Assembly (NCBI GenBank): GCA_947503775.1
Contig: CANNFE010000004.1
Location: forward strand, 248,001-312,000
DNA: 64,000 nucleotides
From: an uncultured Paracoccaceae bacterium
GTDB lineage: Bacteria; Pseudomonadota; Alphaproteobacteria; Rhodobacterales; Rhodobacteraceae
Reading direction: 5' to 3'
In this document: positions 28,402 through 43,283 of the stretch, piece after piece
How positions within the stretch are numbered: the stretch's first letter is position 1
How the letters are laid out: each line of letters begins with the position of its first letter
The notes under the pieces: model-generated
The model's input: only the letters and a program-made list of their open reading frames with translations
Databases searched by the model: none
Told to the model about the DNA's origin: nothing
Position numbers and translations under genes: made by a program

Positions 28402-28864
28402 GGGGCCGCGCCGTCAGGGTCTTCGCGAGCGCTATTGGGAGCGCATCCCGCTCGCCGAAATGACCTCTCGTGAGTGGGAGGCGCTGTGCGACGGGTGCGG
28501 GAAATGCTGCCTGAACAAGCTTGAGGACGAGGAAACCGGTCAGGTTGACCTGACCCGCATTGCCTGCCGTCTCTTCGATGACAGCACGTGCCGCTGCAAG
28601 CATTACGCCACCCGGCATGATTATGTGCCCGAATGCATTCAACTGACGGCCAAGACCATACCGAACCATATGTATTGGCTTCCGCAGACCTGCGCCTACC
28701 GGTTGATCCATGAAGGTCGGGAGCTTTACGACTGGCATCCGCTGATCTCGGGATCGGCCGAAACCGTCCACCGGGCCGGTGTGTCGATCAAGGACCGGAC
28801 GGTTTCGGAAGATGTCGTGCCAGATGATCTATGGGACGACTACCTGATCGAGGAGCCTTTGTGA
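28394..28864 (+). CDS. YcgN family cysteine-cluster protein (UPF0260)
   Basis: A 156-aa cytoplasmic protein with the cysteine pattern CDGCGKCCLNKLEDEETG, then CRLFDDSTCRCKHYATR and VPECIQL, typical of YcgN/UPF0260 and expected to bind a metal or iron-sulfur cluster. Function not known. It overlaps ribF at its start, and its TGA overlaps the ATG of the threonine aldolase gene, so ribF-ycgN-aldolase appear coupled. Confidence 0.9.
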   Translation: MSEGPRRQGLRERYWERIPLAEMTSREWEALCDGCGKCCLNKLEDEETGQVDLTRIACRLFDDSTCRCKHYATRHDYVPECIQLTAKTIPNHMYWLPQTCAYRLIHEGRELYDWHPLISGSAETVHRAGVSIKDRTVSEDVVPDDLWDDYLIEEPL

Positions 28865-29916
28865 TGCAGTTCACATCCGACAATGCCGGTCCAGTCCACC
28901 CGAAGGTGATGGAGGCGCTGCACCGCGCCAACGAGGCCTATGCAGCACCCTACGGTGCCGACGACATCATGACGCGCGTGACGGCAAAGATCAGGGACAT
29001 CTTTGAAGCGCCCAAGGCCGCCGTCTACCTTGTCCCGCTCGGGACCGCTGCCAACTCCCTGATCCTGGCCACCTTTGCAAAGCCTTGGGATACGATCTTT
29101 TGCCACCAGACCGCTCATATCCAGCAGGATGAATGCAACGCACCCGAATTCTACACCGGCGGCGCAAAGCTGACGCTCGTGGGCGGTTCGGATGGAAAGA
29201 TGGATCCTGAGGCTTTGCGGAATGCTATCGAAGCGGAAGAAGTGCGCGGCGTTCACGGCCCCCAGAGAGGTCCGGTGTCGATCACTCAGGCAACCGAGAA
29301 AGGGACGGTTTACTCATTCGAGGATCTGACGGCACTTTGCGATGTCGCCAAACACTTTGGCGTCCGGACCCATATGGACGGCGCCCGTTTTTCGAATGCG
29401 CTCGTTCATCTGGACTGCACCCCGGCCGAGATGACGTGGAAGGCCGGTATCGATGCGGTCAGCTTTGGGGGCACAAAGAACGGGCTGATGGGCGTCGAAG
29501 CCGTTATCTTCTTCGATCCAAGCTCTGCCTGGGAATTCGAGCTAAGACGCAAGCGCGCCGCGCAGCTGATTTCCAAACATCGCTACCTGTCAGCGCAGAT
29601 GGAGGCCTATCTGGCGGATGACCTGTGGCTGGATCTGGCTAGTTCCTCAAATCTTGCAGCAAGGGGCCTTGCCAGAGGGCTGGAGCAAAGCTCGATGGCG
29701 CATTTGCACCATGCGCCGGAGGCGAACATGCTCTTCGCCGATTTGCCTCGAAAGGCGCATCAGCACCTCCATGCGAAGGGTGCGAACTACTACCTTTGGG
29801 GAGGTCGTCTGCAAGGGGATGATCCGGACGAGCGCTTGACCGCTCGTTTCGTCACCGACTGGGCCGCAAGCGAAGACAATACAGAGACCTTCCTAGCCCA
29901 CCTCAGAGAGGTTTGA
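28864..29916 (+). CDS. low-specificity L-threonine aldolase
   Basis: A 350-aa PLP enzyme cleaving threonine or related beta-hydroxy amino acids to glycine and an aldehyde. FTSDNAGPVHP at the N-terminus, THMDGARFSNALV, and the PLP-lysine motif SFGGTKNGLMG are the family landmarks. The ATG at 28864 overlaps the previous stop. Convergent with the alpha/beta hydrolase gene, ten bases apart. Confidence 0.93.
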   Translation: MQFTSDNAGPVHPKVMEALHRANEAYAAPYGADDIMTRVTAKIRDIFEAPKAAVYLVPLGTAANSLILATFAKPWDTIFCHQTAHIQQDECNAPEFYTGGAKLTLVGGSDGKMDPEALRNAIEAEEVRGVHGPQRGPVSITQATEKGTVYSFEDLTALCDVAKHFGVRTHMDGARFSNALVHLDCTPAEMTWKAGIDAVSFGGTKNGLMGVEAVIFFDPSSAWEFELRRKRAAQLISKHRYLSAQMEAYLADDLWLDLASSSNLAARGLARGLEQSSMAHLHHAPEANMLFADLPRKAHQHLHAKGANYYLWGGRLQGDDPDERLTARFVTDWAASEDNTETFLAHLREV

Positions 29917-29925
29917 TCCATACGA

Positions 29926-30663
29926 TCAGGCGAGGATAGGGCGGAGGACATCCGCAAGCTGCCGCGTATGACTGACCGGAAGCATATGGCCTGCGCCGTT
30001 TATCGTAACGCGCTCTGCTTGAGGCAGACGGCGAGCAAGCTCGGCGTGAATGGCAGGAATGACCGCTGGCGATAGCTCCCCTTCTATCAGCGCGACCGGC
30101 CGCGTCAGAGCCTCAAGCCGTCCTTCGGCCAAGAGATCCTGCTCATCTTCTTCGATTGCTGGCGCACCGGCCGGGATCAGATGAATTCGATCGACGAGAT
30201 ACTGCTGCTGAGCCTTCGGCAGGGCCGACCGGGGCGCTCCGCCTCCCCATATTGCCGTGAACTCCCGCGCAGCAGTCTCCTTATCGCCTCGATCGAGAGC
30301 CTCGAGAAAGGGCTGAAAGGCCGTCCGGTGCGCCTCATAGGCGGGATGCGCTGCCGCCCGTGCGGCCGCAAATAAAACCGGTTCGATCAGGACCAGCGAC
30401 CGCACGCGCTCCGGGGCCTCTATGGCGAGGCGCAAGGCGACCGTGGCGCCGAAGGAGTGGCCGATGATGTTGACAGGATCCGGCGGCAGACTGGACAGAG
30501 CAAGGGAAAGGGCCTGATCGTGGTAATCCATAGCCTGATCCCAGTCTGGAGCAGCGCCATGCCCCGGTAGCTCGATCAGGATCGGTGCCGGATCCCGCAA
30601 CGCCTCGACCAGCGGCCGCCAGATCGCACCTGAGGCCAGCGAACAATGGATATAGGCGGCCAT
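29926..30663 (-). CDS. alpha/beta fold hydrolase
   Basis: About 245 aa, cytoplasmic. The nucleophile motif GHSFGATVALR and late Asp and His residues (INGAGHMLPVSH for the His) make a complete alpha/beta hydrolase triad plausible. CSLASGAIWRPL near the start replaces the common HG oxyanion motif. Substrate unknown. The ATG at 30663 lies 13 bases after the stop of the HCCA isomerase-like gene, so both are probably co-transcribed. A longer frame to 30825 would overlap that gene. Confidence 0.8.
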   Translation of the reverse strand: MAAYIHCSLASGAIWRPLVEALRDPAPILIELPGHGAAPDWDQAMDYHDQALSLALSSLPPDPVNIIGHSFGATVALRLAIEAPERVRSLVLIEPVLFAAARAAAHPAYEAHRTAFQPFLEALDRGDKETAAREFTAIWGGGAPRSALPKAQQQYLVDRIHLIPAGAPAIEEDEQDLLAEGRLEALTRPVALIEGELSPAVIPAIHAELARRLPQAERVTINGAGHMLPVSHTRQLADVLRPILA

Positions 30664-30676
30664 ACCGCGTGAGGGC

Positions 30677-31276
30677 CTAAAGATTTCCGGCCAGCGCAGC
30701 GTCCAGATCATCCAGCCGGTCCTGACCCCAGAACCGCTGATCGTCTTCTGTGATGTAGAACGGCGCACCGAACGCCCCGCGCGCGACCGCCTCTTCAAGA
30801 TTGGCCGCATAGGTTTCCGCACCACTAAGGAGACCGCTATCGGCCAGCGAAGGAGAAAAGCCCGCCTCTTCTAGGCAGCTTTTCACGACGTCATCCTGCG
30901 CGATGTCCCGCTCTTCCGCCCAGCAGGCACGACAGATGCTGTGGACAAGCTTGCCAAGATCGCCGCCTCCGGCGTCCTGGGCTGCGATGATCGCATAGGA
31001 TGACGGGGCCGGATTGGTCGGCCAATGGGCAGGCTGAAGGTTGAGGGTGAGCCCGGTTTTCTTCGACGCCCGGGACAGCTCCTGCAGACGGTATTCCTTG
31101 CGACTGTCATGGCGATCTTTGGGCGGGGTGCCCCCGGTCCGCTCAAAGAGGGCGATGATATCGAGAGGTTTGTAGGAAATCGTCGCGCCATGCTTTGCCG
31201 CGATCTCTTCCAGCCGGTTTCCGGCCAGATAGGTATACGGCGACACTGTTGCGAAAAAGTAGTCGATATGAGCCAT
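30677..31276 (-). CDS. 2-hydroxychromene-2-carboxylate isomerase-like (DsbA/GST-kappa fold)
   Basis: A 199-aa thioredoxin-like protein of the HCCA isomerase family. IDYFFATVSPYTYLAG has the Ser used to bind glutathione in this family, and GAFGAPFYITEDDQRFWGQDRLDDL is the typical C-terminal block. The known enzyme uses glutathione in naphthalene breakdown, but many members have other, unknown substrates. The ATG at 31276 has GGGGAG upstream. Divergent from prs. Confidence 0.88.
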   Translation of the reverse strand: MAHIDYFFATVSPYTYLAGNRLEEIAAKHGATISYKPLDIIALFERTGGTPPKDRHDSRKEYRLQELSRASKKTGLTLNLQPAHWPTNPAPSSYAIIAAQDAGGGDLGKLVHSICRACWAEERDIAQDDVVKSCLEEAGFSPSLADSGLLSGAETYAANLEEAVARGAFGAPFYITEDDQRFWGQDRLDDLDAALAGNL

Positions 31277-31377
31277 GCCTCTCCCCTTAAAAACTTGCGC
31301 CACGGTACGCCCGTGTTACTCCGTGTCAACGTCACGAATCCGTCACGTAAGCCTGGGCGGAGAGCGCTGGAGAGCCG

Positions 31378-32394
31378 ATGCCATCCCTGATTGAACCCAA
31401 GCTCATCGCCGGAAATGCCAACCGAAATCTTGCCAACGCTGTCGCGCGGCGAATGTCGATGCATCGCGGGATCAATGTCGGGCTTGTTGATGCAAGGGTC
31501 GAACGGTTCAACGATCAGGAGATCTTTGTCGAGGTGTTCGAGAACGTGCGCGGCGAAGACATGTTCATCATCCAGCCGACCTCGAACCCGGCCAATGACA
31601 ACCTGATGGAACTGCTCATCATGGCCGATGCGCTGCGCCGGTCCTCGGCAGCGCGCATTACCGCAGTCATCCCCTATTTCGGCTATGCGCGGCAGGACCG
31701 CCGCACCAAGGCACGCACGCCGATCACGGCCAAGCTGGTGGCCAATATGATTGCCGAGGCGGGGATCGAGCGGGTTCTCACGATGGATCTTCACGCAGCG
31801 CAGATCCAGGGCTTCTTCGACCTGCCCGTTGATAACCTTTACGCCTCTCCGATCTTCGCGCTTGATATCATGCATCATTTTCAGGACATGAGCGACGTCA
31901 TGGTCGTCTCTCCGGATGTCGGTGGGGTGGCGCGGGCCAGGGAGCTGGCGCAGCGGATCGGCGCGCCTTTGTCCATCGTCGATAAACGGCGCGAAAAGGC
32001 AGGCGAAGTCGCGGGGATGACCATCATCGGGGATGTCACAGGCAAGCGCTGCATTATCGTGGATGACATCTGCGACACGGCTGGCACGCTCTGTAAGGCG
32101 GCCGAGGTCCTGATCGAGAACGGAGCGACCGAAGTTCACTCCTATATCACGCACGGCGTCCTGTCCGGGCCTGCGGTGGACCGGATCAAAAAGTCAGTCA
32201 TGAAATCCCTGGTTGTGACGGATTCGATCGAAGCGACCCCGGAGACAGAGGCCGCCGAGAATATCCGTATCGTGCCGACCGCGCCGATGTTCGCCCAGGC
32301 GATCCTGAACATCTGGAACGGGACGAGTGTCTCGTCCCTGTTCGAGACGCAGACGCTGGGTCCGATCTACGAGGGTCTTTATAACGCCGCCTGA
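31378..32394 (+). CDS. prs: ribose-phosphate pyrophosphokinase
   Basis: A 338-aa enzyme making PRPP from ribose 5-phosphate and ATP for nucleotides, histidine and tryptophan. [10 protein letters not shown], the ATP loop [10 protein letters not shown], and the PRPP-binding [13 protein letters not shown] are all present. It is a little longer than E. coli Prs because of an extended C-terminus, as is common in alphaproteobacteria. Confidence 0.97.
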   Translation: MPSLIEPKLIAGNANRNLANAVARRMSMHRGINVGLVDARVERFNDQEIFVEVFENVRGEDMFIIQPTSNPANDNLMELLIMADALRRSSAARITAVIPYFGYARQDRRTKARTPITAKLVANMIAEAGIERVLTMDLHAAQIQGFFDLPVDNLYASPIFALDIMHHFQDMSDVMVVSPDVGGVARARELAQRIGAPLSIVDKRREKAGEVAGMTIIGDVTGKRCIIVDDICDTAGTLCKAAEVLIENGATEVHSYITHGVLSGPAVDRIKKSVMKSLVVTDSIEATPETEAAENIRIVPTAPMFAQAILNIWNGTSVSSLFETQTLGPIYEGLYNAA

Positions 32395-32415
32395 GGCCAG
32401 CGCCCGTATCTCGTC

Positions 32416-32778
32416 CTAGATATCGTAGAGCGCTTCCTGCTCGTGATCGCTGAGAGAGCCGATGGCGATCCAGCCGATGCGGACCCGGGCGATCTGGGTA
32501 TTTCCCCAGGTCTTGAAGAGCACGTCGAAGCCGCTTTTGGTCACGTTCTCGGTCACCAGATCGACGCGGCTATTCGCAGTCGACGAGATATCCCACATAA
32601 CGATATGGGCCTGAACCACCGGGGGATCGTTGAACTGTTCGGAGAATTTGATGTAGCGCTTGACCTGGCGCTGGCCCTTTTCCGTCCACATCTTTCCGTC
32701 CTTCTCGAAGTGAGAAAAGAGAATCTCTTCGCCCTGATCGACGCCGATCGGATGTACGAGAATGTGGCTCATGGACAT
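32416..32778 (-). CDS. H-type lectin domain protein
   Basis: A 120-aa protein whose sequence resembles the H-type lectin fold (Helix pomatia agglutinin type): FNDPPVVQAHIVMWDIS, then ENVTKSGFDVLFKTWGNTQIARVRIGW (in part, residues about 77-104). No signal peptide. Such domains bind N-acetylgalactosamine in animals; the role of bacterial stand-alone versions is unknown. AGGAG lies seven bases before the ATG. It stands just downstream of the atp terminator and convergent with prs. Confidence 0.7.
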   Translation of the reverse strand: MSMSHILVHPIGVDQGEEILFSHFEKDGKMWTEKGQRQVKRYIKFSEQFNDPPVVQAHIVMWDISSTANSRVDLVTENVTKSGFDVLFKTWGNTQIARVRIGWIAIGSLSDHEQEALYDI

Positions 32779-32812
32779 GATCTAACTCCTGCTCGTCAGA
32801 TCTACCTGATAA

Positions 32813-32842
32813 CAAAAAAGACCCCAGCGCAAACCGGGGTCT
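32813..32842 (-). terminator. intrinsic terminator of the atp operon
   Basis: On the minus strand AGACCCC (32836-32842) pairs with GGGGTCT (32819-32825), followed by TTTTTT. It lies about 20 bases after the atpC stop. Confidence 0.82.
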
Positions 32843-32863
32843 CTCAACTGTGGCAGGTTTCCA

Positions 32864-33306
32864 CTAAAGGCTAGGTTGCCGGGTCGACAGACCGATCTCT
32901 TCGCCCATCGCGACCATGTCGGAGAGCAGCTTTGCCGCCTCGTCTACCGGGCCGGGGAGGTTCTCCTGAGCGGCGGTTTTCTTGGCCGCCTCGTAGGACT
33001 CCTGCATTTCGTCGAACATGGCGTCGTAGTCTTCCTGAGAGACATCGCCCTTGTGCAGCGACTTCTCGGCCAGAACGGATAGACCTTCTGACGTGATCTC
33101 GGCAAAGCCGCCGGAGACGATGTATTCGTCCGTTCCGTCGGAATGCACGACCCGCAGAACACCGGGGCGCAGGATCGTGATGGTCGGCGCGTGGGCCGGC
33201 ATCACGGTCATGTCGCCATCGGCGCCCGGCACTTTGACCTCGGTCGCCTCGAGCGAGGCGAGCCTACGCTCGGGGCTGACCAGATCGAACTGCATGGTGT
33301 CCGCCA

Positions 33307-33307
<1 letters not shown>
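32864..33307 (-). CDS. atpC: F1 ATP synthase subunit epsilon
   Basis: A 147-aa subunit of the central stalk. The N-terminal beta-sandwich [12 protein letters not shown]... with [16 protein letters not shown] is typical, followed by a short helical tail. It regulates ATP hydrolysis. The start overlaps the atpD stop by one base; last gene of the atpHAGDC operon, followed by a strong terminator. Confidence 0.95.
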
Positions 33308-34749
<1,442 letters not shown>

Positions 34750-35625
34750 TTAGAGCGCTTCCGCGCCCGAAATGATTTCGATCAGCTCGTTGGTGATGAC
34801 GGCCTGACGCGAGCGGTTGTATTCGATGGTAAGCTTATCGATCATCTCGCCCGCGTTGCGGGTGGCGTTGTCCATCGCAGACATCCGCGCACCTTGCTCG
34901 CCCGCGCCATTCTCGAGCAATGCCGAGAAGATCGCGGTTGCGACGCCGCGCGGAAGCAGGTCGGCGAGGATCTCTTCTTCGCTGGGCTCATAATCGTAAA
35001 GCGTGGAGCTGTCCGTCTCGGCCTCTTCAGGGGCCTCGTAGGGGATGAGCTGCTGTTCGGTGGGGATCTGGCTGACCACGTTCTCGAATTTCGAGTAGAA
35101 TAGCGTGGCGACGTCAAATTCTCCGTTGTCAAAGCGGCCCAGAACATCCTTTGCAACGCCTTGCGCATCGGCATAGCCGATCCGTTTGACGTCGGTCAGA
35201 TCGATGTGACCGACCAGAGCATCGGACCATTCGCGCCGCAGGATATCGCGTCCCTTCTTGCCAACGGTCAGGATCTTTACGATCTTTCCATCCGCTCGCA
35301 GCTTCTCGGCGCTGGCTTTGGCGAGTTTTGCGATATTGGCGTTGAAGCCGCCGCAGAGACCCCGCTCTGCCGTCATCACGATAAGCAGATGCGTCTGATC
35401 CGAGCCCGTTCCCGCCAGCAGCCGGGGCGCGCTGTCACTGTCGCCCACGGAGGCGGCAAGCCCCGCCATCACGGCGTTGAACCGCTCGGCATAGGGGCGC
35501 GCCATCTCTGCCGCTTCCTGCGCGCGGCGCAGCTTGGCGGCGGCGACCATCTGCATCGCCTTGGTGATCTTGCGGGTCGACTTGACCGACTCGATCCGGT
35601 TCTTGAGATCCTTGAGGCTGGGCAT
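34750..35625 (-). CDS. atpG: F1 ATP synthase subunit gamma
   Basis: A 291-aa rotor shaft made mainly of two long helices. The N-terminal [20 protein letters not shown] and C-terminal [23 protein letters not shown]... blocks (in part) are the family signature. It starts six bases after the atpA stop. Confidence 0.97.
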   Translation of the reverse strand: MPSLKDLKNRIESVKSTRKITKAMQMVAAAKLRRAQEAAEMARPYAERFNAVMAGLAASVGDSDSAPRLLAGTGSDQTHLLIVMTAERGLCGGFNANIAKLAKASAEKLRADGKIVKILTVGKKGRDILRREWSDALVGHIDLTDVKRIGYADAQGVAKDVLGRFDNGEFDVATLFYSKFENVVSQIPTEQQLIPYEAPEEAETDSSTLYDYEPSEEEILADLLPRGVATAIFSALLENGAGEQGARMSAMDNATRNAGEMIDKLTIEYNRSRQAVITNELIEIISGAEAL

Positions 35626-35631
35626 CCGGGT

Positions 35632-37169
<1,538 letters not shown>

Positions 37170-37170
<1 letters not shown>

Positions 37171-37730
37171 TAGCGGGCCTCTTTCATGGTGTTCTGGAGC
37201 GCGTCGAGCTTGGAGCGGATCGAGGTGTCGATCATCTTCGAGCCGACCTTAACGACAAGGCCGCCAATGAGGCTTTCATCGACGGACTGGTTGAGTTTCA
37301 CATCGCTGCCGAAGCGGTCCTTGAGGACCTTAGCGAGCTTGTCGGACTGGGTTTTGGTCAGTGCCTTGGCGGCAGTGACATCTGCGGTGATCTCGCCCTT
37401 TTCCTCGGCGATCTTTTCGCGAAGATCGGTGAGGAGCGCGGGGACGACGAAGAGGCGGCGGTTCTGCGCCATCAGCTTGAGCGTGTTTACGACTGTCTCG
37501 GACAGGCCCATCTTCGCGGCAAGCGCGCCGATTGCGGCTTCCTGCTGGTCGCGGCTGTAGATCGGAGAGTGCAGGAGGCTCTTGAGATCGTCGCTTTCAG
37601 AGATGGCGGCGCCAAGGGCATCCACGTCCTTTTCCAAGGTTTCAAGCGCCTTGGCCTCTTTCATCAGTTCAAACACGGCTGAGGCATAACGGTCGGCAAT
37701 GCCTGTTGAAATCGAAGCTGGTTCCGACAC
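37170..37730 (-). CDS. atpH: F1 ATP synthase subunit delta
   Basis: A 186-aa peripheral-stalk protein. An N-terminal helical bundle ([13 protein letters not shown]) and the C-terminal [19 protein letters not shown] motif are typical. The GTG at 37730 with GGAAGG upstream was chosen; it gives the normal length, whereas an ATG at 37826 would add 32 unlike residues. First gene of the F1 operon; the Fo genes are not in the window, as is usual in alphaproteobacteria. Confidence 0.93.
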
Positions 37731-38034
37731 GTCCACCCTTCCGATGTCTTCGCCGGACGAGTGGTTCGCCGCGGCAATCGTCTTGGGGCGCTTCCACTCG
37801 AAGCACCCGGTCAAATCAGGGGCCATGTAACAGAGGCCTTTATACGCCGCAACCGTCCCGAATGCGCCTTTTGCAGGCCGGATCGACGCTTTGCTCAGAT
37901 AGGGCCTGCCTCCCGCGTGGAAAGGCCCGGCGGCAGCTGTTCTTTCGGGCCTTTGGGTGCGATGAGGGACCGGCGGGCCCGGCAGGTCATTTGGCCGCAG
38001 AGGTCCTGCGCCGTTGTCAGGAAGGGCCGGCAGA
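37731..38034. other. 304-base non-coding region, atp operon promoter side
   Basis: Lies between divergent atpH and the VOC-protein gene. No gene was found. It contains an inverted repeat with AAAGGCCCG (37921-37929) and CGGGCCTTT (37946-37954), listed next. Promoters for both sides must lie here; I could not place them with confidence. Confidence 0.45.
37921..37954. repeat. 9-bp inverted repeat upstream of the atp operon
   Basis: AAAGGCCCG and CGGGCCTTT are perfect arms separated by 16 bases. It could form a hairpin in a leader RNA on either strand or be an operator. There is no T-run beyond the arm. Confidence 0.4.
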
Positions 38035-38652
38035 ATGCTTGAATTCGATCATATCGCGGTTGTCGCCGCCAGTCTTGAGGCCGGGAAAGCCTTTGTAAAA
38101 GAACGGCTTGGCGTCGAGATGCCGGATGGCGGAGCGCATCCCCTGATGGGCACGCACAATTGCCTGATGAAGCTGGGGCAGGACGAGTTTTTCGAGATTA
38201 TCGCCATCGACCCGGATGCCCCCGATCCGGGCCGGGCGCGGTGGTTTGCGCTGGATGAATTGGGGGACGGGCCGATCCGGGTGGGCAACTGGATCTGCCG
38301 AACCGACGATGTCAGCACGGCTTGCGCGGCATTCGATGTACAAACAGGTCCTCCGATCGATATGATGCGCGGGGATCTGCGCTGGAAAATCACGGTTCCT
38401 GAAGATGGCTCCCTCCCCCTTGGCGGAGGCTTTCCGACCTTGCTGGAATGGCCCGAACGCCCATTTCCCGGCAGTCGGATGGCCGATCTGGGCTGCGCGC
38501 TGGAGCGGCTGACGATCCGTCATCCCGAGGCGGCGCGGATCGAGGCCATGCTGAACGGACGGCTCAGCGATCCGCGGATCAGGTTCGAGACGGGCGAGGC
38601 CGTGTCCTTGACGGCATTGATCCGGACGCCGGATGGCCTGCGCGAGATCTGA
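38035..38652 (+). CDS. VOC family protein (glyoxalase-like)
   Basis: A 205-aa protein. [25 protein letters not shown] is the opening strand-helix unit of the vicinal oxygen chelate fold with a metal-binding His. THNCLMKLG and FFEIIAIDP continue the first repeat, and the second repeat is more divergent, as in the Glyoxalase_3 (PF13468-like) group. Reaction unknown. GGAAGG precedes the ATG. Divergent from the atp operon. Confidence 0.82.
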   Translation: MLEFDHIAVVAASLEAGKAFVKERLGVEMPDGGAHPLMGTHNCLMKLGQDEFFEIIAIDPDAPDPGRARWFALDELGDGPIRVGNWICRTDDVSTACAAFDVQTGPPIDMMRGDLRWKITVPEDGSLPLGGGFPTLLEWPERPFPGSRMADLGCALERLTIRHPEAARIEAMLNGRLSDPRIRFETGEAVSLTALIRTPDGLREI

Positions 38653-38839
38653 TCCGGGCGCCAGGCGCGGGCAATATCGGCGCGCCCTGAGCGAATCAGG
38701 TTAACGGCCGGGCTGGCTCGAAATCGGGCCTGCGGCATCCGGGCGGCATTCCGTCGGCATATGGGAGGAGGCAAATCGCAACCGGCCCCGCCTTAATGGT
38801 GCGCGCGCTGGAAAACCGGCGCAACGGCCGAAACAATCT

Positions 38840-39643
38840 TTAGCTGTGGGGCGGGATTGTTTTTGGGCTTAGCGACGCGCCCCGGCGGGCCGGTTCGGGT
38901 TCGGGCATACCGATTCCCTCCAGCACGCGGAGCGGGCGGCGAACCGCTTCGGGAAGACCCGGACGGGTCGGTGCGGCGACCTGCTTGCTCGCCTCGACAA
39001 CGAGGACCCCTCCGGCGGCGATTGCCGGAAGCGCGCTGCCGACCCGTTCCAGAAGCGGGCCGGCCTTGAGCCAGAACCGCTGATCCGTGGGCGGCTGGAA
39101 CAGCGCCGAAGAGACATGTTCGGTCATGAAGCGGTGGCGCTTGAGCTGCTCTTCGAGCTGGCTGGTCGAATAGGGCCTCCCGTAGCCGAAGGGCGTCCGG
39201 TCGCGCCGCGCCCAGAAGCCCGCGCGGTTCGGCACGATGAAGATCGCCCGCCCGCCGGGGCCGAGCACGCGCCAACATTCGTCCAAAAGTGCCGAGGCAT
39301 GTTCGGACGTCTCCAAACCGTGCAGCAGGATCAGACGGTCGACCTTGCCGGTATCGATGGGCCAGAGCGTCTCTTCGGTCAGAACGCTGACGTTGGGCTG
39401 TTGCGACGGCCAGGGCATTACGCCCTGAGGACCCGGCATTAGGGCGATGGTGCGGCGCGCCACGCTAAGATAGGGGCGCAGGAGCGGAACGGCAAAGCCG
39501 AAGCCGACGACCGACATGGCGCCCATGCCCGACGCATCGGGCGGCCACAGCGTTGCGATCCGGTCGCGGATCACGCGCTGCGCGGCGCGGCCCAGAGCGC
39601 TGCGATAATAAAAGCGCCTCAGATCGATCACATCGAGATGCAT
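38840..39643 (-). CDS. class I SAM-dependent methyltransferase
   Basis: A 267-aa protein. Motif I is weakly conserved ([11 protein letters not shown]), but [34 protein letters not shown] (central 34 residues, partly cited) contains the D/E and post-II strand typical of Methyltransf_11 proteins. The substrate is unknown. Divergent from gloB with a roughly 57-base gap. In related genomes this pairing is common, from memory. Confidence 0.78.
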   Translation of the reverse strand: MHLDVIDLRRFYYRSALGRAAQRVIRDRIATLWPPDASGMGAMSVVGFGFAVPLLRPYLSVARRTIALMPGPQGVMPWPSQQPNVSVLTEETLWPIDTGKVDRLILLHGLETSEHASALLDECWRVLGPGGRAIFIVPNRAGFWARRDRTPFGYGRPYSTSQLEEQLKRHRFMTEHVSSALFQPPTDQRFWLKAGPLLERVGSALPAIAAGGVLVVEASKQVAAPTRPGLPEAVRRPLRVLEGIGMPEPEPARRGASLSPKTIPPHS

Positions 39644-39699
39644 TGCAGGAACCGCCCTTCCACGGTTTGGTTGACCTCAGGATAACCCCAGCCGGACAA

Positions 39700-40473
39700 A
39701 TGACCATGCCCCTTCATATCGAAACGGTTCCCTGCCTTCAGGACAACTATGCCTATGTCCTTCATGATGACATCACCCGGCGCACGGCGCTGGTCGATGC
39801 GCCCGAGGTCGAGCCGATCCGCGAGCTTCTTGTGGGGCGCGGATGGGAGCTGTCGGATCTGCTGATCACGCATCATCATTCCGATCATATCGACGGCGTG
39901 GCGGATCTGCACAAGATCTATGACTGCCGCGTGATCGGCGCACAGGCCGATCAGCACCGGCTGCCGACGCTCGATCTGGCCGTGGGCGAGACGGATGTGG
40001 AGGCGGTCTGCGGCGAAGAGGTGCATATCATCGACGTGCCGGGCCACACCGTCGGGCATATCGCGTTCTACATGCCGGGCGCGCAGGCGCTGTTTTCGGC
40101 CGACAGCCTGATGTCCTGCGGCTGCGGGCGCCTGTTCGAGGGCACGCCTGCCCAAATGTGGGAGAGCCTGCTCAAGATGCGCAAACTGCCCGATGAAACC
40201 ACGGTTTATTCGGGGCATGAATATACGCTGACCAATATCCGCTTTGCCCTGACCCTTGAACCGGAGCATGAAGCGCTTAAATCACGGCTCCAGACCGCCG
40301 AAGATCTGCGCAAGGCGGATAAACCCACCCTCCCCGTTTCTCTTGCAGAGGAAAAACGTACAAACCCGTTCCTGCGGGCGGACGATCCGGCATTGAAGGC
40401 CGCGATCGGCATGGAGGGCGCGTCCGACGAGGACGTGTTCGCCGAGATCCGCAAAAGGCGGGATTCGTTCTGA
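39700..40473 (+). CDS. gloB: hydroxyacylglutathione hydrolase (glyoxalase II)
   Basis: A 257-aa metallo-beta-lactamase-fold enzyme that hydrolyses S-lactoylglutathione to lactate and glutathione, the second step of methylglyoxal detoxification. The binuclear metal motif THHHSDH is at 57-63. VPGHTVGHIAFY, FSADSLMSCGCGRLFEGT, and the C-terminal glutathione-binding ERTNPFLR-like EKRTNPFLR are present. The ATG at 39700 or 39706 are both possible starts. Confidence 0.95.
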   Translation: MTMPLHIETVPCLQDNYAYVLHDDITRRTALVDAPEVEPIRELLVGRGWELSDLLITHHHSDHIDGVADLHKIYDCRVIGAQADQHRLPTLDLAVGETDVEAVCGEEVHIIDVPGHTVGHIAFYMPGAQALFSADSLMSCGCGRLFEGTPAQMWESLLKMRKLPDETTVYSGHEYTLTNIRFALTLEPEHEALKSRLQTAEDLRKADKPTLPVSLAEEKRTNPFLRADDPALKAAIGMEGASDEDVFAEIRKRRDSF

Positions 40474-40670
40474 CCGATATCGCGGCGCAATTGCTGGGGA
40501 TCTGGTCGGATTGCGGGCGTCAAGTGCGTCGATCACGAAGAATGTGACGCCTGCGACAAAGAAATTCCTTGAAGCTTGGCTAAGAACACCGAACTTTAAG
40601 ATATAGAGGCCACGGTCAGGACGGGGCCACGAAAGTCCCGCCGCCGACCCCGATTAGAGGAGCACGTGCT

Positions 40671-42995
<2,325 letters not shown>

Positions 42996-43034
42996 GGCGA
43001 GACCGCTTTAGGTGCCACTTTGTAAAGTTCGATC

Positions 43035-43061
43035 AGCCCCGGTTTTTGCGCCAGGGCTTTT
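43035..43061 (+). terminator. intrinsic terminator of clpA
   Basis: AGCCC (43035-43039) pairs with GGGCT (43054-43058) and a TTTT run follows, with more T after CGG. It starts about 40 bases after the clpA stop. Confidence 0.65.
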
Positions 43062-43283
43062 CGGTTTTGAGGGTGACGGGATGGCATGCATGCCGGTGGC
43101 TTGATAGCGATTATCGCGAAAACCTGGTGAGATGCTGCTTCACGGCGCTGAGATCTGGTGATCTTTGACATGTTTTGAACGTCCAGCGCCCGTCCGTGTT
43201 ATCGCCACCGGGTTTAGAGCTTCAGCGCGACGTCCTGCGATTTGGATCGTGGAGACGGCTGCCCGGATGGGACCGCCCTCTGC

